DNA from: a virus
Reading direction: 5' to 3' (one strand)
Virus record (IMG/VR): IMGVR_UViG_3300010885_023630
Coordinates: 1 to 64,000 of that record
Length of the DNA: 64,000 nt
Each line of letters starts with the position of its first letter. The first letter of the stretch is position 1. Positions 32,966-41,462 of the stretch are shown here, in pieces. Below the pieces are notes generated by a model. It saw only the letters and a program-made list of their open reading frames with translations. It had not been told where the DNA came from and did not search any database. A program made the position numbers and the translations under genes.

Positions 32966-34414
32966 TTAGAATCCTAACATATTTGCTGACGGGGGTATCT
33001 GATGATTTGGTCGTTTTCCGTCAGCTGTAGTCCAGGGTTCGTGCGCCGGAGCCACTGTACAAATTGATTCAAGAGCACCTTCTTGAACAACCCAGTTTTT
33101 TCCCGACAATCCTGTGTCCATTAAACTATTTTTCTTTGCTGGCGCCACCGGTAATATAGGCACAGCAATTCCGCAGTTTAACATAACTGTTGCGCCGTTG
33201 ACTCGTGCAATGCCCATGCTTCCAACGCTACATACTGCTCCGCCAAATATACTGGCCATTGTTACACTACCAAGACTCAGTGGGCCGTCGGAGTGGGCAG
33301 TTAACCCCATTAAAGATTTTAAAGATATAGCACCATCCGATGAGATTATAATTCCATTGGCGCCGGCTTTTTGTCCGCCACTGGCATTCATTTTAATAGC
33401 AGGCGCCTGCATACTAATAAGCGCATCACTGTGAAAATTCATAGGGCCTTTTGTTCTGACATTAAATCCAGCTTGAGCAAAAATATTCATTTGCCCGTTG
33501 TTACTAAACTCTATCCAATGTGCTCCGCTGGCGCTGGCAATATATAAGACATTTTCTGTGTCATTCATTAATATTTGATGCCCGTTGGTAGTACGCAATC
33601 TAATCAATTGGTCGGTGCCTTCGGGATCTTGACCGCCCGTGGCTGCACCATCGTCCATGACAAACTGATGCCCACCTTTTCTAAAAGCCACTACATCGCC
33701 GGAATCGGGACTGCCATTTGGTTTACGTCCCGGTGTACTAATTCCGTATACGTTACTAGGAACTTCTCGCATACTACTCGAACTAATTGCTCCGCGTATT
33801 GGATCTCTATCCAATCCTTGAGCAATTAAAACAGAAGCTTGATATAAATGAGCATTTCTAGGTGTTGTTGTTAATCCGTCGGAGTCAAACGCAGTTTTGG
33901 CTTTTGTACTATATTCTCCCACTGGCAATATAGAATTTGAAAATGTTTCTGCTGATAGTTGTTTAGGGACTGTTGTTTTATCTTTGCCACCAATGTTACG
34001 ACCGTTAGCAGGAACCATATGGTGACTCGGACTATCGTATATACAAGCAAACCAGAAACCTCTATCTCTGTCTCCGTTGACAAACACGCATAATACTTGA
34101 CTACCAACGTCAGGCGGTACCATCCACATGCCGTAACTTTGTCCTGCTGTTACTTCATTGTCTGGCAACTCTTGTGTGTCTGTTCCAAATGTTTTTCCGT
34201 AAAAAGGACTTGCGTAACTGACTGTTAAATACCGTTCTTCATTGTTAGGAGTAGATCCAAATTCTGGAATATAAACTTTAAGTTGTCCCATCCTGGTGCC
34301 CTTGACATGGGAAATTACCGTGCCAATATAAGGACCGGGGTCTTTTTGTATACCTTCTCGTTCGCCAGAATCAGTACTATCTCTACCGGCGCCTGATTTT
34401 ACATTATCTTCCAT
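32966..34414 (-). CDS. 5: Baseplate hub spike protein gp5-like
   Basis: 482 residues. The N-terminal part (about residues 27-130) is the gp5/VgrG OB-fold: GPYIGTVISHVKGTRMGQLKVYIPEFG, then VGSQVLCVFVNGDRDRGFWFACIYD. The C-terminal part (about 270-400) has repeats typical of the triple-stranded beta-helix spike (IRLRTTNGHQILMNDTENVLYI, GQMNIFAQAGFNVRTKGPMNF, ISMQAPAIKMNASGG, AISLKSLMGLTAHSDG). The lysozyme domain that sits between these parts in T4 gp5 is not visible. The protein forms the membrane-puncturing needle below the tail tube. It overlaps no neighbour but is packed between the hub gene (3 bases) and the lysozyme-like gene (1 base). Confidence 0.82.
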   Translation of the reverse strand: MEDNVKSGAGRDSTDSGEREGIQKDPGPYIGTVISHVKGTRMGQLKVYIPEFGSTPNNEERYLTVSYASPFYGKTFGTDTQELPDNEVTAGQSYGMWMVPPDVGSQVLCVFVNGDRDRGFWFACIYDSPSHHMVPANGRNIGGKDKTTVPKQLSAETFSNSILPVGEYSTKAKTAFDSDGLTTTPRNAHLYQASVLIAQGLDRDPIRGAISSSSMREVPSNVYGISTPGRKPNGSPDSGDVVAFRKGGHQFVMDDGAATGGQDPEGTDQLIRLRTTNGHQILMNDTENVLYIASASGAHWIEFSNNGQMNIFAQAGFNVRTKGPMNFHSDALISMQAPAIKMNASGGQKAGANGIIISSDGAISLKSLMGLTAHSDGPLSLGSVTMASIFGGAVCSVGSMGIARVNGATVMLNCGIAVPILPVAPAKKNSLMDTGLSGKNWVVQEGALESICTVAPAHEPWTTADGKRPNHQIPPSANMLGF

Positions 34415-34417
34415 TGA

Positions 34418-36541
34418 TTACTCTCTTGCATTGTTGACAATTAACGTTTGTGTTCCGCCCAATGTAACAACTCCGTTTTTAGTTGCTGTAGCACTTTGAT
34501 TTAATTTATTTAAATCAATTGACTGTTGTACCTGACTACGCAGGCCCGTTTTGGCTTTTTGATACTTGGCAATATAGTCTTGGTTTATATACCTAGTCAT
34601 ATTTAACTTTTGCGTAAACTGACCTTTTTCAAATGTACTGTCAACACTGACTATTTTGTACTGTCCAGAAAATACACTTGAGGACTGCGATATACTTGGA
34701 TCAGGAAACCCAAGTCCTTTATTTTGCCCTTCGTATTCTGTATCCATATCAAGTATGGTGTTTATGTTAAACAGTACCGGGATTTCTCCAGTATCCATAC
34801 GCATGTGGCCATATTTTGCCATAAACTGTGTTTGTGATTCCCATTTATTATAGCGTGTTGATTCTGTTGGGCTTGGTATATATAACCAATCGTCTTGTTT
34901 TAGTAAAGTAGGGTCTCCAACTATGGTTATATCAACACCAACCATATCACCATTGTTGCGGCTATATAATCCTCTGAGAACATCTATACCATCTTGTGCC
35001 GGTGGATTATTTAAGATACCAAAACCTCTTGTTGCTGAGGCAGATGCTGTGGTTGGTAAAATCTTCATTGGGGAAACTGTGGGCACAGCCCCAAGTTGTG
35101 TGTACAATCGAGAAAATAAATTAGGATTTAAAAAGATAGTACCTTGTTGATTTAAAATATTCCATTTTAGCGAATCCGGTGTTGCCGCTTGTGCCACAAC
35201 CACATCTTTAAAAGCATTAACCGGTGTAAAATAAGAATGTTTAAAATCCAATTTCATATTAATAATGTCAATATTTTGACCAGTATAGTAATAATCATAT
35301 TGCTTACAGTTGTAAGGTATACTATCCGAAAATAAAGGTAATTTTGGATGATTGCTGGTCCAGGTAGAGTATTGATGTATCTTATATTTTACTTTTCTAG
35401 CGTAGCACCCACGTTTAGGATCAAATGCCTGTGTGCCTACTTGTATGCCACCATTTTTATCTATTCCCTGGTACGTAACTGCCGCCACAGTTCTGAATGC
35501 GTTAAAGATGCCTTCTTGATTTCCGCTGGCGTCTGGGCTTTGTAGTTTTAACTGAGTTTGAATAATATACTCTGATGCGGCCAATATACGATTAATAATA
35601 TCAACAATGGGCGTATCTTTTTTTATATTAAATCTTCGTTTGTTGATATTCAATCCTGTTGTTTCAGCGGCGCCTTCCATTGTGGCAGCGTCTAATAGAG
35701 AACTATCATTTTTAAATGTAATTTTACTTTTTGCTATTGCCGGATTAATATCAAATTCGTACTGATCAGCAAGTCCGTAACCTTTACCAACTTGCTGTTT
35801 ATAGTAGTTGTTTAGTCTGGCTGTAAATGAATTAGGTTTATCTTTATTAAAAAAATCATCAACGGTTTCTGCTTCAATGCCGTCTATGTTTGTTTGAACT
35901 TTTCCGTGTTCGTTTCCCCAGGCCTTGGCGCCCCAATTGGTAAAATCAAATACATACTCTGTTCCCTTAGAAGAACTATGAGTGATAGCACTATTATTAA
36001 TTCTAATAGGAAAACGTTTTCTGTATAAATTTGTCAAGCTGTCTGGTATAGGATTACCAGCATCGTCCCATCCTTTGAAATTTAATTCTAGTAGCCACGG
36101 TCTGTCTACCCAGCTTTCAAATTGTTTTGACTGGACATTAAAACTTGCAGCAACCATAGCATCAATTAAACTAATGCCATAAGGTTCAACTATAGTAATT
36201 TTTCCTTCTATTTGATTAGAATGTCTATTTCTTTCGTTAAGTGCTAGTGTAGTAAGAAATTGTACTTTTTCAATATTAAAATTTAATCCAAACGTGCTCG
36301 GTAGCCGGCGGGTTGGATAAAGCCCAGCATCTTCGGCAATTACATAACTACTTGTACTTAATTCATATGCCAATGCTTGGTCAACATCCGGGGAAGTCAT
36401 TAAATTGTTGTAATCGTCTATGTCCAGCCACCACAATGTGAATGTGTAGGTAGAGCTTGCCCAATCGTGTAGCGGGTTTAATACTATATTACAAGGTGAT
36501 GGAGCACGAATATCAACCTGAGGTAAAACTGGGTTTGCCAT
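34418..36541 (-). CDS. Baseplate hub protein (gp27-like candidate)
   Basis: 707 residues. It starts ANPVLPQVDIRAPSPCNIVLNPLHDWASSTYTFTLWW and contains an ENV-like beta-rich hub region; the late part (DGIDVLRGLYSRNNGDMVGVDITIVGDPTLLKQDDWLYI, then YKIVSVDSTFEKGQFTQKLNMTRYIN) reads like the domain that in gp27/gpD hub proteins carries the spike and links it to the tail tube. It is nearly twice T4 gp27 (391 residues). The position next to gp5 and gp53 supports a hub role. The central part (residues about 230-480) I cannot assign. Start: ATG directly after the gp53 stop. Confidence 0.6.
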   Translation of the reverse strand: MANPVLPQVDIRAPSPCNIVLNPLHDWASSTYTFTLWWLDIDDYNNLMTSPDVDQALAYELSTSSYVIAEDAGLYPTRRLPSTFGLNFNIEKVQFLTTLALNERNRHSNQIEGKITIVEPYGISLIDAMVAASFNVQSKQFESWVDRPWLLELNFKGWDDAGNPIPDSLTNLYRKRFPIRINNSAITHSSSKGTEYVFDFTNWGAKAWGNEHGKVQTNIDGIEAETVDDFFNKDKPNSFTARLNNYYKQQVGKGYGLADQYEFDINPAIAKSKITFKNDSSLLDAATMEGAAETTGLNINKRRFNIKKDTPIVDIINRILAASEYIIQTQLKLQSPDASGNQEGIFNAFRTVAAVTYQGIDKNGGIQVGTQAFDPKRGCYARKVKYKIHQYSTWTSNHPKLPLFSDSIPYNCKQYDYYYTGQNIDIINMKLDFKHSYFTPVNAFKDVVVAQAATPDSLKWNILNQQGTIFLNPNLFSRLYTQLGAVPTVSPMKILPTTASASATRGFGILNNPPAQDGIDVLRGLYSRNNGDMVGVDITIVGDPTLLKQDDWLYIPSPTESTRYNKWESQTQFMAKYGHMRMDTGEIPVLFNINTILDMDTEYEGQNKGLGFPDPSISQSSSVFSGQYKIVSVDSTFEKGQFTQKLNMTRYINQDYIAKYQKAKTGLRSQVQQSIDLNKLNQSATATKNGVVTLGGTQTLIVNNARE

Positions 36542-36542
36542 A

Positions 36543-36842
36543 TTAAACTCCTAGGTTTTGTTTGACCACCGCTATAGTAGGAACATATATAATTGTTCCG
36601 GTAGTGAAGTTCATGAGTGGGTCTAATAGAATATCTGGATTGCGTACAGCAAATACCCACCATAGGTTACTGTCTTTATAAATGTCGTGCGCTAATAGAT
36701 CTGGCCGTAAATTGTATTGCGAGTCGATTTGATACACAGCGTCACTGACATCGGGTTCGATAGTTTTTCCGGGCCAAACATCTAAGAATTGCCCCCATAG
36801 TTGAGTGCCATAGTATGGACTTGCTTTGCTATAGGTAGACAT
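36543..36842 (-). CDS. 53: Baseplate wedge protein gp53
   Basis: 99 residues, shorter than T4 gp53 (196) but carrying the family core: YNLRPDLLAHDIYKDSNLWWVFAVRNPDILLDPLMNF (motifs RPDLLAHD, NLWWVFAVRNPD) and a LysM-like end GTIIYVP. Gp53 links neighbouring wedges in the baseplate inner ring. The start overlaps the stop of the upstream tube-cap gene by one base and it is followed without gap by the hub gene. Confidence 0.88.
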   Translation of the reverse strand: MSTYSKASPYYGTQLWGQFLDVWPGKTIEPDVSDAVYQIDSQYNLRPDLLAHDIYKDSNLWWVFAVRNPDILLDPLMNFTTGTIIYVPTIAVVKQNLGV

Positions 36843-37873
36843 TATAGGAATCCGCCCACTGGAGGGCTAGTTACGTTTTTAGCTTTCTGACTCACACCAA
36901 ATGCAGTTACTGGATTTCCACCGGCTACTCCTCTGCCACCGCCCTGAGCATTGACCAATGCCCCGCGAGCAAAATCTTCAAGACTATAGCCGCCACTCTG
37001 TGCCATGCGACTGTAGACCGGCTGTAATGATAAAGTTATTTTACTGGTAGTAGGCATTCGTGTGCTGTTCAACGCTAAACTTTGTGTCTGGTATCTAGGA
37101 TTGTAAGCTGTCTGTGTAACTTGAACTTCGGGAATATCCATGTAGTCAACGTCCGATGGCATAGTGTGAGCGAAACTTGTTACCACACAAGGAACGTTGG
37201 GCAAATAATATTGTCCATATCCGTTTAAGAACACCAATGGCGGAGGGTTACCTGCTTTGGGATCCATACCAAAAAACATTTTTGTTAATGCTCTAAAAAA
37301 GTAAATTGTGGCCATTAAGTATTGACCTTCGTCGACACTTTGTACAGTAAACTCAGTGTTGATAGTAATTGCTTCTACTTCTGAATTTTCATAAAAATAA
37401 CTAGTGTAGTTATTATGTGTAAGTTTTTGTGGGGTGTAATTTGCCTTGTGTGTTACTGTAATTTCAGGCGTGTAAGGAAATACCACGCCAATCCTGTTGG
37501 CAAATTGGGCACCAGCTGCACGTCCAATGGCGTTGGCAATGGCATTTGCCGCCCCAGAACTGGCCGGTTCTTTCCATAATGGTTGCATTACTAGATTTGA
37601 TTTGTCAGCATAAAAATAATCGGCGCCCCTGGGCAAACTAACACGCACCCGCCAGTCTGTACTAGCATCAGGGAAAATATACTGCGGCGTAGCCTGTGAT
37701 TGCGTTGTGCTGTACCTAAACATACCAGCTACGTTTAGTGGCTCGTGTCCCAAGGCTCCGCTTTGCCCAAGGCCACCCAAGGCGCTGGAAGTAACAGCGT
37801 TAATTATCGTGTCGCCGATGTTTTGTCCTTGTATAGAAGCGCCCGGTAGCACGGAGTTTGGTAATACTGGCAT
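36842..37873 (-). CDS. Baseplate-tail tube cap/initiator protein (gp48/gp54-like)
   Basis: 343 residues from the ATG at 37873 (GGAAAC 4 bases upstream, a late promoter GGTAAATA further upstream); a TTG four codons earlier is unlikely. The core resembles tail-tube-type proteins: WRVRVSLPRGADYFY, VVFPYTPEITVTHKANYTPQKLTHNNYTSYFYENSEVEAITINTEF, FFRALTKMFFG, KITLSLQPVYSRM. Such proteins (gp48, gp54) sit on the hub and start tail-tube polymerisation. Which of the two this represents cannot be decided; only one is present in this window. First gene of the minus-strand tail block, divergent from gp55. Confidence 0.7.
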   Translation of the reverse strand: MPVLPNSVLPGASIQGQNIGDTIINAVTSSALGGLGQSGALGHEPLNVAGMFRYSTTQSQATPQYIFPDASTDWRVRVSLPRGADYFYADKSNLVMQPLWKEPASSGAANAIANAIGRAAGAQFANRIGVVFPYTPEITVTHKANYTPQKLTHNNYTSYFYENSEVEAITINTEFTVQSVDEGQYLMATIYFFRALTKMFFGMDPKAGNPPPLVFLNGYGQYYLPNVPCVVTSFAHTMPSDVDYMDIPEVQVTQTAYNPRYQTQSLALNSTRMPTTSKITLSLQPVYSRMAQSGGYSLEDFARGALVNAQGGGRGVAGGNPVTAFGVSQKAKNVTSPPVGGFL

Positions 37874-37896
37874 AATTGTTTCCAATGGTTATATTG

Positions 37897-37904
37897 TATT
37901 TACC
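37897..37904 (-). promoter_or_regulatory. Late promoter-like GGTAAATA of the tail block
   Basis: Minus-strand GGTAAATA followed by C, 24 bases upstream of the tube-cap ATG at 37873. Same octamer as the sites at 50302, 52909 and 62016. Confidence 0.72.
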
Positions 37905-37948
37905 GAAGCCATAAACGGCTAAGATAATGTTTTAGTTTTTTAAAGAGG

Positions 37949-37978
37949 TTGACCTTTTGATGATAATTATGTTAGTAT
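37949..37978 (+). promoter_or_regulatory. Sigma70-like promoter of gp55
   Basis: TTGACC at 37949-37954 and TAGTAT at 37973-37978 with an 18-base spacer. The predicted start near 37985 gives a short leader with AAAGGA before the GTG at 38003. Confidence 0.55.
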
Positions 37979-38002
37979 GTGCTAACTTTAAAGGATTCGA
38001 AG

Positions 38003-38887
38003 GTGCGCCATAATTATCTTAATAACAAAGACATTTTAAAAGAAATTCACAAGAGCAAAACAACCTACTGCTCATATATTAACAAAGTAGAAGATGCCGA
38101 TTATGACATTATTTTACCAGATGTTGATAAAATAAACAAAAAAAACATACTACAAGCCCGTAAAAATAGAGCAGAACGTCTTGCTAAACTAGCACACGAA
38201 GAAGCCACTAAAGACGGTGTTAAACGTAAACTCGACGAATTTGAAATTAAACTCAAAGACGTTGCTCAAACAGATGTGGTATTTCGCATCATGACATGGG
38301 ACCATATTCCAATTGATGATGTTAAAAGCCGAAAAGCCGCAGTTAAAGCAATGGAAGAAGAAGGCGGGCCAGTTCGTTCAGAATACGACGACGATGAGCT
38401 AGACCTAATCGGCAATACCAAATATGTCAAAGTAAATTTCCCGCCGTTTCAGCACTATCGTGTTGACACAGAAGGCGCACCTGTACTAGTGGGCAAAAGC
38501 CAATGGAAGGGTGATTTAACAACAGGTTCCTATAGCAGGGATCACGGAAACATGACGCCAAAATTGGCTCATATGTTTATTAAACTGTGTGAGCGTTATG
38601 CCACTCGCAGTAACTGGAGAGGATACACCTACAATGAAGAAATGCGCGGACAAGCCCTGTTACAACTCAGCCAAATTGGACTACAATTTGACGAATCAAA
38701 ATCGCAGAACCCTTTTGCGTATTATACTGCCGCTATCACTAATAGCTTTACTCGTGTCCTAAACATTGAAAAACGTAATCAGAACCTACGTGACGATATT
38801 TTAGAAATGAACAACCTAACCCCAAGTTACACACGTCAGGGAATGAAAATTAGTTCAGGTGGCGATGGTGGTGGCTACGACGATTGA
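38003..38887 (+). CDS. 55: RNA polymerase sigma factor for late transcription, gp55
   Basis: 294 residues from the GTG at 38003, preceded by AAAGGA; an upstream GTG at 37979 would lie at or before the predicted transcript start. The N-terminus RHNYLNNKDILKEI lines up with T4 gp55 (KYNYVNNKELLQ), and the C-terminal half has the sigma region 2-like helices: FIKLCERYATRSNWRGYTYNEEMRGQALLQL, then NPFAYYTAAITNSFTRVLNIEKRNQN. An insertion of about 90 residues (about 30-160) compared with T4 (185 residues) is acidic and lysine-rich. Gp55 replaces host sigma and directs polymerase to TATAAATA-type late promoters, which are abundant in this window. Confidence 0.9.
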   Translation: MRHNYLNNKDILKEIHKSKTTYCSYINKVEDADYDIILPDVDKINKKNILQARKNRAERLAKLAHEEATKDGVKRKLDEFEIKLKDVAQTDVVFRIMTWDHIPIDDVKSRKAAVKAMEEEGGPVRSEYDDDELDLIGNTKYVKVNFPPFQHYRVDTEGAPVLVGKSQWKGDLTTGSYSRDHGNMTPKLAHMFIKLCERYATRSNWRGYTYNEEMRGQALLQLSQIGLQFDESKSQNPFAYYTAAITNSFTRVLNIEKRNQNLRDDILEMNNLTPSYTRQGMKISSGGDGGGYDD

Positions 38888-38897
38888 TAAAATTAGT

Positions 38898-38912
38898 GTT
38901 GACTAAGTCAAC
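38898..38912. promoter_or_regulatory. Perfect palindrome over the -35 box of the gp47 promoter (candidate operator)
   Basis: GTTGACT-A-AGTCAAC: two 7-base arms around one base, containing the -35 hexamer TTGACT (38899-38904). Such an arrangement would let a dimeric regulator block polymerase. No regulator gene is evident in the window. Confidence 0.55.
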
Positions 38913-38927
38913 AAAGTAGTCTATACT
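38899..38927 (+). promoter_or_regulatory. 47: Sigma70-type promoter of gp47
   Basis: TTGACT (38899-38904), 17-base spacer, TATACT (38922-38927): one mismatch in each box from consensus. The -10 box ends 6 bases before the gp47 ATG at 38934, so transcription should start on or next to the start codon. Confidence 0.75.
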
Positions 38928-38933
38928 GTTTAA

Positions 38934-39953
38934 ATGACAAATCTATTCAAAAAAGCCGCTATCTTTACGGATATTCACTTTGGACTCAAATCAAACAGCA
39001 CACTACATAACGAAGATTGTTTAAATTTTGTTAAGTGGGCAACTGCTAAAGCCAAGGAGGAAGGTTGCGAAACTTGCCTCTTTCTTGGAGATTGGCACAA
39101 CAATAGAGCCAGCATCAACATTCTTACACTAGGCTACAGCCTACGTGCGCTGGAGCATATGAATGACAACTTTGACAATGTGTACTTTATTCCTGGTAAC
39201 CATGATCTTTATTATAGGGATAAGAGAGATGTCCAAAGTGTTGAATGGGCAAAACATTTACCTAACATCCATATTGTTAATGATTGGTTTGACAGTGGTA
39301 ACGTTACTATTGCCCCTTGGCTTGTGGCCGACGATCACAAGCGTCTTAAACGACTCAAAGGTAAATATATGTTTGGGCACTTCGAATTGCCTGGCTACTT
39401 AATGAATGCCATGGTTGCCATGCCCGATCACGGTGAAGTAGATCCTAAAAACGATTTAGCAGGTTTTGAGCACGTATTCTCAGGGCATTTCCACAAGCGT
39501 CAAACTAAAGGCAATATCACTTATGTAGGTAATTGCTTCCCGCACAACTATGCGGACGCCGGCGATGATGACCGTGGACTAATGATATTGGAGTGGGACA
39601 AAGAACCCGAGTATCATGCGTGGCCCGATCAACCTATATATCGTGTGTTCCAACTAAGCGATGTACTTAAACATACCGAAGTAATGCTTAAACCAAACAT
39701 GCACGTTCGTGTTAACTTAGACATTGATATCAGTTACGAAGAAGCCACCTTTATCAAAGAAACATTTATTGATACTTATAAGTTACGTGAAATTACCTTA
39801 ATACCGGCCAAGACAACAGATCTAACTGACTACGAAATTCAAGGTAACATAGAATTTGAAAGTGTCGACCAAATTGTGTTTAGTCAATTAAGCACAATCG
39901 ATAGTAATCAATACAACCCAAACCTACTGTTGGATATCTATAGAAATTTATAA
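38934..39953 (+). CDS. 47: Recombination endonuclease subunit gp47 (SbcD/Mre11-like)
   Basis: 339 residues, the same length as T4 gp47. Calcineurin-type phosphoesterase motifs appear in order: FTDIHFG (DxH), FLGDWHNNR (GD), FIPGNHDL (GNHD), MFGHFE and FSGHFHKR (GHxH), coordinating two metal ions. With gp46 it forms the nuclease-ATPase that resects DNA ends for recombination-dependent replication. No Shine-Dalgarno sequence precedes the ATG, and the -10 box is only 6 bases away, suggesting a leaderless message. In T4 gp47 and gp46 are near neighbours; here three genes of metabolic type separate them. Confidence 0.95.
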   Translation: MTNLFKKAAIFTDIHFGLKSNSTLHNEDCLNFVKWATAKAKEEGCETCLFLGDWHNNRASINILTLGYSLRALEHMNDNFDNVYFIPGNHDLYYRDKRDVQSVEWAKHLPNIHIVNDWFDSGNVTIAPWLVADDHKRLKRLKGKYMFGHFELPGYLMNAMVAMPDHGEVDPKNDLAGFEHVFSGHFHKRQTKGNITYVGNCFPHNYADAGDDDRGLMILEWDKEPEYHAWPDQPIYRVFQLSDVLKHTEVMLKPNMHVRVNLDIDISYEEATFIKETFIDTYKLREITLIPAKTTDLTDYEIQGNIEFESVDQIVFSQLSTIDSNQYNPNLLLDIYRNL

Positions 39954-41462
39954 ATGAATACCATTACCCGAGACTGTATTAACAGAGATATAAAGTTATT
40001 CCAGTTTAAAGAAGCCGAATTAGATCGTACATACAATTACGAAGAATTCTGTTGGCTCATTGACCGCTGGAAAATACTGCTAGTTGACAAATATAAAGCC
40101 GAGCGTGGGCAAACTTGTTTAATTGATTATACGTTTATTAGCCCCATGTACTTTGCCGCTATCTTTGCTGCAAGCGAACTAGGATTAATCTTAATTGTTG
40201 ATTTGCCGCATTGTTATAATGATCAAGATGTGTTAAGTTACAAAGTAAACATGCATGGTAAAATTGATTATATTATTACTCACGAAGTAAAATACAATCC
40301 TGATCATGTGTTTTATTTTGAATATGATCTTAAGCGTAATGCCCATATAGGGAAGAATGTAATATTTCAGCGGGAGTTACACGAGCACGTTTCCAGTAAT
40401 CCCGATTTAATCAACACCGTCAGCAAACTTATATGGTGTAGGCCCGAAGATACATTAGTCTATGCCTGTAGCAGTGGCACAACCGGTTTGCCTAAACGCA
40501 TACAAGATAATCACGAAAAAATCTATTTGATGGCAAAGCGTCTTGAAACAAACATGGGCTTTGAATCAACGGACAAGATTTTACATACTCGCAACATACA
40601 CCACGGAGCAAGTATGGTTTATCATTTCTTGCCTAGCTTTATGTGCGGTGGATCGCAATACACTCCAGGATTCACAGTAGACGATTTATCTGAAGCGGGA
40701 ATTAAACGAATAATTAAATTTGTTAAAGACTATCAAATTGATCATGTGTTTTTATATCGTCCAGAGTTTTTATATAACTTTTTAAACTACTGCGAAGCAT
40801 TGCCGTTTCCTTTTAAAATACAGACCTTATTCCAATTTGGAGAAGATGTATTAAAAATGGCACACGAAAAAAATGCTCGTTGGATTAGCGTTAGCTTTGG
40901 CGATACACACATTGGGCTAGGTTTGTTTACTAAAATTGTCGACACACGCCAATTGCCCAAGGATTACGTTCCTAATAACTTTGGACCAGCTAGAGATGAT
41001 TTTTACGAATACGAATTACGCGATCATAAACTCTATGTCAGAATACCTAGCATAGGTCAAGATTGGAAAACCAGTAACGATAAGTTTGATCTAGTCAATG
41101 GAGAATACATTTTCGAAGGACGTGCGGACCAATATCGTATTGGCGAGGAGTGGATAGACTTTGATGCGATGGATCGGGCAGTTAAAGAGATTTTTAAGGG
41201 AGCGGCTAGTTTTAGTCTGGACTTTGAAATGCAAAAGCTGTATTTGGCTGTATGGAAAGATAACCCTACAGCAGAAAAAGAGTTTGACGAATACTTAAAA
41301 ACAAACTACGAAGCCGTACGTGTTGCGTATGTACTAAGAGATCAAAACGTTAAAGAGTTTTTTAACGGAAGAAAAATTGATTTATCAAAAATTAGAGACT
41401 ACGGCCGAGCAGGACTAGGCATTCGATTAGAAGACACATTTTTAAAAGGAAATTTAAGGTGA
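39954..41462 (+). CDS. ANL-family adenylate-forming enzyme (acid ligase), copy 1
   Basis: 502 residues, starting at the base after the gp47 stop. The phosphate loop ACSSGTTGLPK (about residues 170-181) is the hallmark of ATP-dependent carboxylate adenylation (acyl-CoA synthetases, NRPS A domains, luciferases). Other family elements: HHGAS (about 215), SFGDT (about 315), WKTSNDKF where others have TGD, GRADQYRIGEEWI (A8 hinge, about 389) and a C-terminal RKIDLSKIR that may hold the catalytic Lys. Reaction: acid + ATP to acyl-adenylate, then transfer to CoA or another acceptor. The acid is unknown. The Asp of the TGD motif is replaced by Asn. A paralogue lies beyond the TctC gene at 42393. Confidence 0.82.
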   Translation: MNTITRDCINRDIKLFQFKEAELDRTYNYEEFCWLIDRWKILLVDKYKAERGQTCLIDYTFISPMYFAAIFAASELGLILIVDLPHCYNDQDVLSYKVNMHGKIDYIITHEVKYNPDHVFYFEYDLKRNAHIGKNVIFQRELHEHVSSNPDLINTVSKLIWCRPEDTLVYACSSGTTGLPKRIQDNHEKIYLMAKRLETNMGFESTDKILHTRNIHHGASMVYHFLPSFMCGGSQYTPGFTVDDLSEAGIKRIIKFVKDYQIDHVFLYRPEFLYNFLNYCEALPFPFKIQTLFQFGEDVLKMAHEKNARWISVSFGDTHIGLGLFTKIVDTRQLPKDYVPNNFGPARDDFYEYELRDHKLYVRIPSIGQDWKTSNDKFDLVNGEYIFEGRADQYRIGEEWIDFDAMDRAVKEIFKGAASFSLDFEMQKLYLAVWKDNPTAEKEFDEYLKTNYEAVRVAYVLRDQNVKEFFNGRKIDLSKIRDYGRAGLGIRLEDTFLKGNLR

